A stretch of DNA of 64,000 nt. Source: Liolophura sinensis. Taxonomy: Eukaryota > Mollusca > Polyplacophora > Chitonida > Chitonidae. The stretch is taken from contig NC_088296.1 of assembly GCF_032854445.1 (NCBI RefSeq), positions 684,001 through 748,000 on the forward strand. The letters are read 5' to 3'. A model generated the notes under the pieces. The model was not told the origin of the DNA and ran no database searches. It saw only the letters and a program-made list of their open reading frames with translations. The position numbers and the translations under genes are program-made. Within the stretch, counting starts at the first letter, position 1, and each line of letters begins with the position of its first letter. This document shows positions 59,301 to 64,000 of the stretch, piece by piece.

Positions 59301-59664
59301 ATATGAAATCATATTCATTGCCGCTGAGATTCACATTGAACTGTTCGAGCTTGTCTGCACCCGATGTGCTTTCTGTATTTTGGCAATAAAGCTTATAGGT
59401 GGATCCTGGGCACATTTGAATGTCGCCACCGATCATAAGGGTAAGCAGTATCAGATACAGGTTGGGACACCTACTACTTACTATCCCTTGGTGTGCCCCG
59501 CCTCTGGCCATGGGGCCTGTCCGCCATCGTGCATACTTATGCTCAAATTTATTTTACAGAGAATTACGTGCCCTCGGCATTGTGAGGATCAATACAAGAT
59601 CACACCAACAACGACGGGTATTTCAGGCAGTTGTCAATTTTTAACCCGCTTCCATCGATTTTAA
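56400..59664 (-). mobile_element. Decayed CR1/jockey-like LINE (minus strand)
   Basis: Reading right to left: an ORF2 start region with LMIGGDIQMCPGST (similar to the GDIxxNPGP leader of CR1-type ORFs), endonuclease pieces ISVTESWLHAQI, GAGVLIAVRN and LGSVYIPQ (59511 to 58948), then GDFNRADIQW in another frame near 58930; a middle part with FPPWFDQDLLAVLK (58756 to 58376); RT with LLPIFSKIFEKAVYE, AVYLDLCKVFDSVSHDML (57901 to 57560) and VSQGSLIGPLLFILYVND; MYADNSKLY near 57450; and a C-terminal part (57242 to 56663). The catalytic YADD reads YADN. Tail to tail with the + strand LINE. Confidence 0.85.
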
Positions 59665-60044
59665 CTTTATCCTATGAAACAACGATATTCTTCTAGTCAA
59701 TAACATAAGATATTATCATTGAGACAAACTAATCATTAGATATGTTTTACCTTCATTTACCTCTATATAAACATTTTTGTTAATATGTTGGATAATTATG
59801 ATATATGGGAAACATTTGAACTTTTTAAAGTCTTTTAACCGCTATCACTTCAGCTCAGAATACTCCATGTAGCTATATATCTATATGTGTTTCCCGTATG
59901 TCTTTAACACGGCGCTATATATGCCAATATTTGTCCTCCTTCCCTAAGGATGTTATGCATATGTAATAAATGTATTTGAATATAAATTTGTTTTGTTGTT
60001 TATATCCAAACACATGCATTTAATCTTAATTATGATAATATTTT

Positions 60045-60273
60045 GGGGGCATCCGCGGTTGAGGCAGTTAAGGTGCCCGCACTCCTCAGTAACCCCAGGG
60101 CTTCGAACCAGCGCTGTCATTCTTACCAAGACCAGTCGTCTTCCACCAGTATGATATGAATATCTCTATCTCACACGTGAGAAAGTTGGTCAGCAATTTA
60201 CAAGAAGTCCGTGGTTTATCCATTACCATCGAATAATCGAGATGCCTTAAGTCTGGCGCTCAAATATCAAATA
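60045..60273 (+). mobile_element. Second tRNA-derived SINE type
   Basis: Head GGGGGCATCCGCGGTTGAGG with GCAGTTAAGGTGCCC, B-box-like GGGCTTCGAACCAG, then ATATCTCTATCTCACACGTG, AGAAAGTTGGTCAGC, CCGTGGTTTATCC and a diverged end TAAGTCTGGCGCTCAAATAT. The central ATATCTC...GAGAAA segment resembles the unit of the 25-bp minisatellite at 18230-19530. Confidence 0.75.
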
Positions 60274-60615
60274 TGTACATTTGTGTACATGGACGAGGAA
60301 ATGGTTGTATTAAATATACTCTTTCTAAGAGAAAAGACAATTTATTTATTTTTTTTGTCATATCATTTTCCTTGAGGGTGGAGGTTCTGGTACTACAATA
60401 GCTACATCAGCACTCCGCATTTATGTTACACTGTATTTTCTGTATTTTACTGTAAACATGCCGCATGAACACCCCACTTTAAAATCACAATTGGCAACAT
60501 GCAAGTAAGAAAAAAAGGGCTAAAATCAGTCTAAAAATAACCTTTATATGAGAGAAATCTCATAAAGACAGGCGATAAAACTTAATTTTGTTATACTGTC
60601 TGTTTTCTTTCTATT

Positions 60616-60870
60616 GGGGCCTCCGTGGCTCAGTTGGTTAACGCGCCAGTGCAGGGTCATGACCCATGAGCCTCTCACCAATGCGATCGCTGTGACCGCA
60701 TTTAAAGTCTAGCTCATGCTGGCTTCCTCTCCGGCGCAAGTGAGAAGGTCTTGCAGCAATCTACGGATAGTGGTGGGTTTCCTCCTGGCTCTGTTTGGTT
60801 TCAACCCGCCATAATTTTGGCCGCCGTCGAATAAGTAAATCAAATAAATAAATCAAATAAATAAATAAAT
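60616..60870 (+). mobile_element. tRNA-derived SINE, full length, best-preserved head
   Basis: GGGGCCTCCGTGGCTCAGTT with A box TGGCTCAGTTGG, GTTAACGCGCCAGTGCAGGG, CTCTCACCAATGCGATCGC, B-box-like segment, CTGGCTTCCTCTCCGGCGCA, GCCGCCGTCGAATAAGTAAA, then AAATAAATAAATCAAATAAA. The tail is long and the core truncated just after the GTCGAATAAG word. Confidence 0.9.
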
Positions 60871-63040
60871 TCTTTCTATAATTCTGTTCGGGCATAAGCG
60901 TACATATAGAGAGCTAGAAACAAGCTTTAGATATAGAAGCAGAGAGAATTCGCCTGGCCGGAATGAGGTCTCGTCTCCCCCTAGGGCATCTGTCTCACGG
61001 GTCAGCGAGCTCTCTATGATTCCCTCACAGACACACAGAGGAAATGTACACGGCCAGCTGCTCTCGATTAAATCTCTGTGAAATATACCGTTATGAAAGA
61101 TGTGATCGTGGCTAAATCTTAACTGTACCATTGTTAGACGCTTCACTGAGTACCAGTCCTTCATTTTTCAGCCTCACTGCTTTGTCTTTAATCCTGGGCT
61201 AGAGACCGAGTTTTCATTGTGTTGAATAACATAGCAACGTTGGATATATGAACAGTGGCATGTAGAGACATGATTTTGTTGTAGATAATTAATAAACTAG
61301 AATGCTACATCATGAGGAAGTCTGATTTTAAATCATTCACGTATAGAACATTCCGTGCGTTTTACCATCAGCCTTGAAAATTGTTGAATATTTCTCCATG
61401 CCTGAATGCGTCCCAATTCCTCACTTTTATACACTTTTATAGTTGTTTGGTGGTTTGTGTTGAAAGTTGTTTTGGAAATCGGTCATGCGACTTATCACTC
61501 GGAACATTCATTTCGACTGACTGATGCTTTGCGATTTCGCTTTCGAACATTTAACACACTGCCTTTAAACTGTGAATTTCTGCAGGACGATAGTTCGAAT
61601 CCAGCCATGGGTGTAACCACTTCGGTTTTACATTCGCCACAAATTAGACCATCAAACTACACAAAATTTATGAGATGAACTACTTTCCTACCTATTTATC
61701 TTCGTTTCTTGAGGTCTCAGTCAGATATAATGTTGTTTTAGCTAGAGCATATGCGTATGCACTGACTACGAGTTAAAACACATGTAACGTCTATTGGCCA
61801 TTCATACTTAAACTCGTGACAGCATCTCCCTTACACGTTTTCGGGTCAGTCTACTATTTTTGTATTACTTCTTACAAATTCCCTTCGGAAATGGGGTTTT
61901 AGTTTGTCCACGAAATGTGTCTAGCGATGACCAGGTTGGAACGCCCCTTGGTGTTCTTTGTGCTGTAGACGAATTGGTTTAAATTCTAATTTTTAAACTT
62001 ATACAAACATCGGCCAGATTTACGGACCAGGGGTCTCATGTTAAATTTTCACTTTATCCCAAACAAAGTTTTAACACGAAATTCTCCCATTCTCCCACAG
62101 CTATGAACCAAGAAAGGGTGAATCCACGTTTTAGTATATGAAATAAATCCCGAGTATCGGGTGAAATACTCCAAACGAGGATGACAAAAAGCAATATGCG
62201 TATTATCAGTTCATGACAACGGCGTTAAAAACCCATCAAATAAACAAAATAATTACTAAAATTGCTGCAGTCACAAATAAACGTACTTGTAGCTCACACG
62301 ATGCCAGGAGAAGAAAACTTGCGTACATGTAGTTTGAGGTATGTTTTCCCATTTCTTTAACTCGAGAAAAAATATTGACCATAGACAAGAAGTGAGTAGT
62401 CTTTAAAAACACATTACGTGAGACGGCACTATGGGAGTGCCAAACTCCACCGGAAGTAAATGTACAAATCCCACTGTAAGAAAAGTGATTTACTATGCAT
62501 TTGTCGTGTATCTCACAATGATGATGAATCGATGAAAACATTCCTTGATCTGGGGACAAATTTAGATCACGACCAAAACGTAAAAGATCGGTGCTCGAGT
62601 CAATACCACGATGGCAAAAGATTTCATCCAAATCCATCCATATCTTTCCTCTAATGCTACTTGCAGACAGGTAGACAGACAGACAGACCGACGGACCACA
62701 CTCTTCATGGAGGTAAATGATTAACTTCAGCATTCTTTCCCATGCTTTATATCACTTGATACTCTTTACATGCTACCGGGAATTGTCAGATGACTTCATA
62801 AATACAATGAAGGAAATAGCTCTCACGATAAGTGGATCTACTTGTCATGATATCTGTGTCCTGTACACCATCAATATCTCTCTTCCTCATCACAAAGATG
62901 TACAATATATAGAGACGGGAAGATATAACAGCACAGGGTGAATAGGGCGTCAGGTAGACCACAATCACCTGTGTATAAATAACATTTGTCAGCGTCATCA
63001 GGAACTGCATAGAGTAATATAAAGGACTGACTGCATAGAC
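60871..63040. other. Intergenic, no supported gene
   Basis: Frames of up to 165 codons on the minus strand (62733-62236) show no domain or splice structure. A small SINE 3' remnant (GGCGTTAAAAACCCATCAAA) lies at 62221-62250 and a short GACA repeat at 62668-62690. Confidence 0.35.
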
Positions 63041-63044
63041 AGTA

Positions 63045-63150
63045 AAGACAAAGTAGTGACGACAGTGTCACAAGTGGCAACGGTTACACGTAACCTGTGA
63101 AATAGTTTCTTGTCAGTTTCAAGGGTCTTACTCTAACTGTTAGTATAACT
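63045..63150 (+). repeat. Dispersed repeat 'R1', short copy
   Basis: GTGACGACAGTGTCACAAGT, GGTTACACGTAACCTGTGAA, TTCTTGTCAGTTTC, CTTACTCTAACTGTTAGTA. Confidence 0.6.
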
Positions 63151-63204
63151 ATAATAAATGACTTACTGGTTAAAGAGCAAAACCTGAGGAGGGACGAGAG
63201 TATG

Positions 63205-63440
63205 GTTACTGACAAATGACCTCACGTTACTGGTGAAATACAGCCTCTTGTCAATTTACCTCATTTACGGTTTTATTCTAGCTATTCTTGTAGATGCAAA
63301 TAGTAGTCCCTAGGAACATTGTTTAAGAAAGATAAAGTAAAAATGTAGTGATGTTACAATTTATTACACGTAACTGGTGTATAATTGTTCTGGATGATGT
63401 ATTATCATCACGTTTAATAAACAATAAGCTAAGAACAATG
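63205..63440 (+). repeat. Dispersed repeat 'R1', long copy
   Basis: CTGACAAATGACCTCACGTT, ACTGGTGAAATACAGCCTCT, TGTCAATTTACCTCATTTAC, TTTTATTCTAGCTATTCTTG, then CCTAGGAACATTGTTTAAG. Two R1 copies lie here in direct orientation, 160 bp apart. Confidence 0.65.
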
Positions 63441-63739
63441 TGAATTAAAGCTTACAGTTCACGAAAGGATCACATGCTAATAAAAATAGCAATGTGTTTA
63501 AAAAAAGAGCCAGTGTGACAAAGGCAAGGGCGCTGTGAAGAAAGTGGTTAACATGTTATCACCAAAACAACAGCCAAGAGATTGTCAATGCACTTTATGT
63601 GTGTGTTTCTTTGCACAACCACAAAACAACATGGTTTTACTTATGCTACCTATGTTAAGGAGAGAATATTAGGTTTTCCATGTAACCATTTTACAACCTG
63701 ACTACTCGTAAATAACCTTTAATTGCCTTTTACTGTCAG

Positions 63740-63834
63740 TGGATAACAAATATTTCCATCCACTTGAGTTTGTGGAGGGCGAAATTCCGTATCTGACCAT
63801 TTCAAATCCCGGCCTGACTCTCGGAGGATTTCAG
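63740..63834 (+). CDS. Putative coding exon, unrecognised protein
   Basis: Flanked by an acceptor (CTTTTACTGTCAG) and a donor (TTTCAG|GTGTGA). The 95 bases are open in phase 1-0 and read VDNKYFHPLEFVEGEIPYLT and ISNPGLTLGGFQ. Composition is more GC-rich than the surroundings and the peptide looks like a folded-domain fragment. I do not recognise the family. Neighbouring exons must lie beyond the right edge and possibly upstream. It could be a chance open segment. Confidence 0.4.
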
Positions 63835-64000
63835 GTGTGACTGTTTAATACAATGGCAAACAGAACGTATATCTCTGTGTTTCTGAGATAACAAAAATCA
63901 CACCAAGCATAAGAGCTATGGATCTGTGAGTTTTTGTCGACATCTGTAGAAAGGTGTATTTTTGAGAAGATCAGTAAACATTTTTTATGCTTAAAACCCA

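Noticed and set aside
60616-60690. tRNA gene
   Set aside because: A- and B-box-like words belong to the SINE head; no cloverleaf with acceptor stem can be drawn.
62236-62733. 165-codon minus-strand frame with hydrophobic ends
   Set aside because: Contains low-complexity sequence from a GACA repeat and a SINE remnant, with no domain or splice signals.

Overview
This is a window of nuclear DNA from an animal, most likely a lophotrochozoan invertebrate (mollusc, brachiopod or a relative). The reasons are split genes with GT-AG introns, AT-rich intergenic DNA, many tRNA-derived SINEs of one family on both strands (3' part with the motif GGCCGCCGTCGTATAAGTG and an AAATAAAT tail), decayed non-LTR retrotransposons and long minisatellites. 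The phylum is an inference. No rRNA gene, free-standing tRNA gene, CRISPR array or prokaryotic operon was seen.

Two multi-exon loci stand out, both on the + strand. (1) At 9471-26953 five exons with matching splice phases (1, 0, 0, 1) join into a 613-residue membrane-anchored tyrosinase of the vertebrate TYR type: signal peptide, Cys-rich/EGF-like segment, CuA and CuB histidine sites, one transmembrane helix and a 40-residue cytosolic tail. Exon 1 (signal peptide plus the CCPAW motif) lies 1.7 kb upstream of the main exon. (2) At 37809-42623 there is a RING / B-box / coiled-coil / SPRY gene of the TRIM class with a stop at codon 3, a frameshift between RING and B-box, a disturbed coiled-coil frame and TGA in place of the conserved Trp of the SPRY YWE motif. 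I call it an unprocessed pseudogene. Upstream of it, at 27.4-28.9, 33.95-35.3 and 36.15-36.95 kb, lie three diverged copies of one segment, each with a TATA-like box and, about 135 bp later, a consensus splice donor. They look like duplicated TRIM promoters with untranslated first exons. A further 95-bp exon candidate lies at 63740-63834.

Most of the rest is repetitive. Tyrosinase intron 2 holds a tandem array built from copies of the 3' splice site and first codons of exon 3. Intron 4 (8.6 kb) is almost entirely three successive minisatellites (25-, 73- and 46-bp units). Other arrays are at 2.2 kb (39 bp), 5.7 kb (115 bp), 30.9 kb (44 bp), 39.9 kb (42 bp) and 47.1-50.9 kb (64 bp with a 256-bp higher-order period, passing into an old degenerate array that contains a CT microsatellite). 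Several of these arrays appear to have been seeded from sequence inside a recognisable element or gene edge. Between 53.3 and 59.7 kb two decayed LINEs lie tail to tail, the left one with a SINE inserted; an older LINE remnant is at 32.1-33.9 kb and a Tigger-like non-autonomous DNA element at 29.25-30.36 kb.

Coordinates of exons come from reading splice signals and frames directly; repeat boundaries are approximate to about 10-20 bases.
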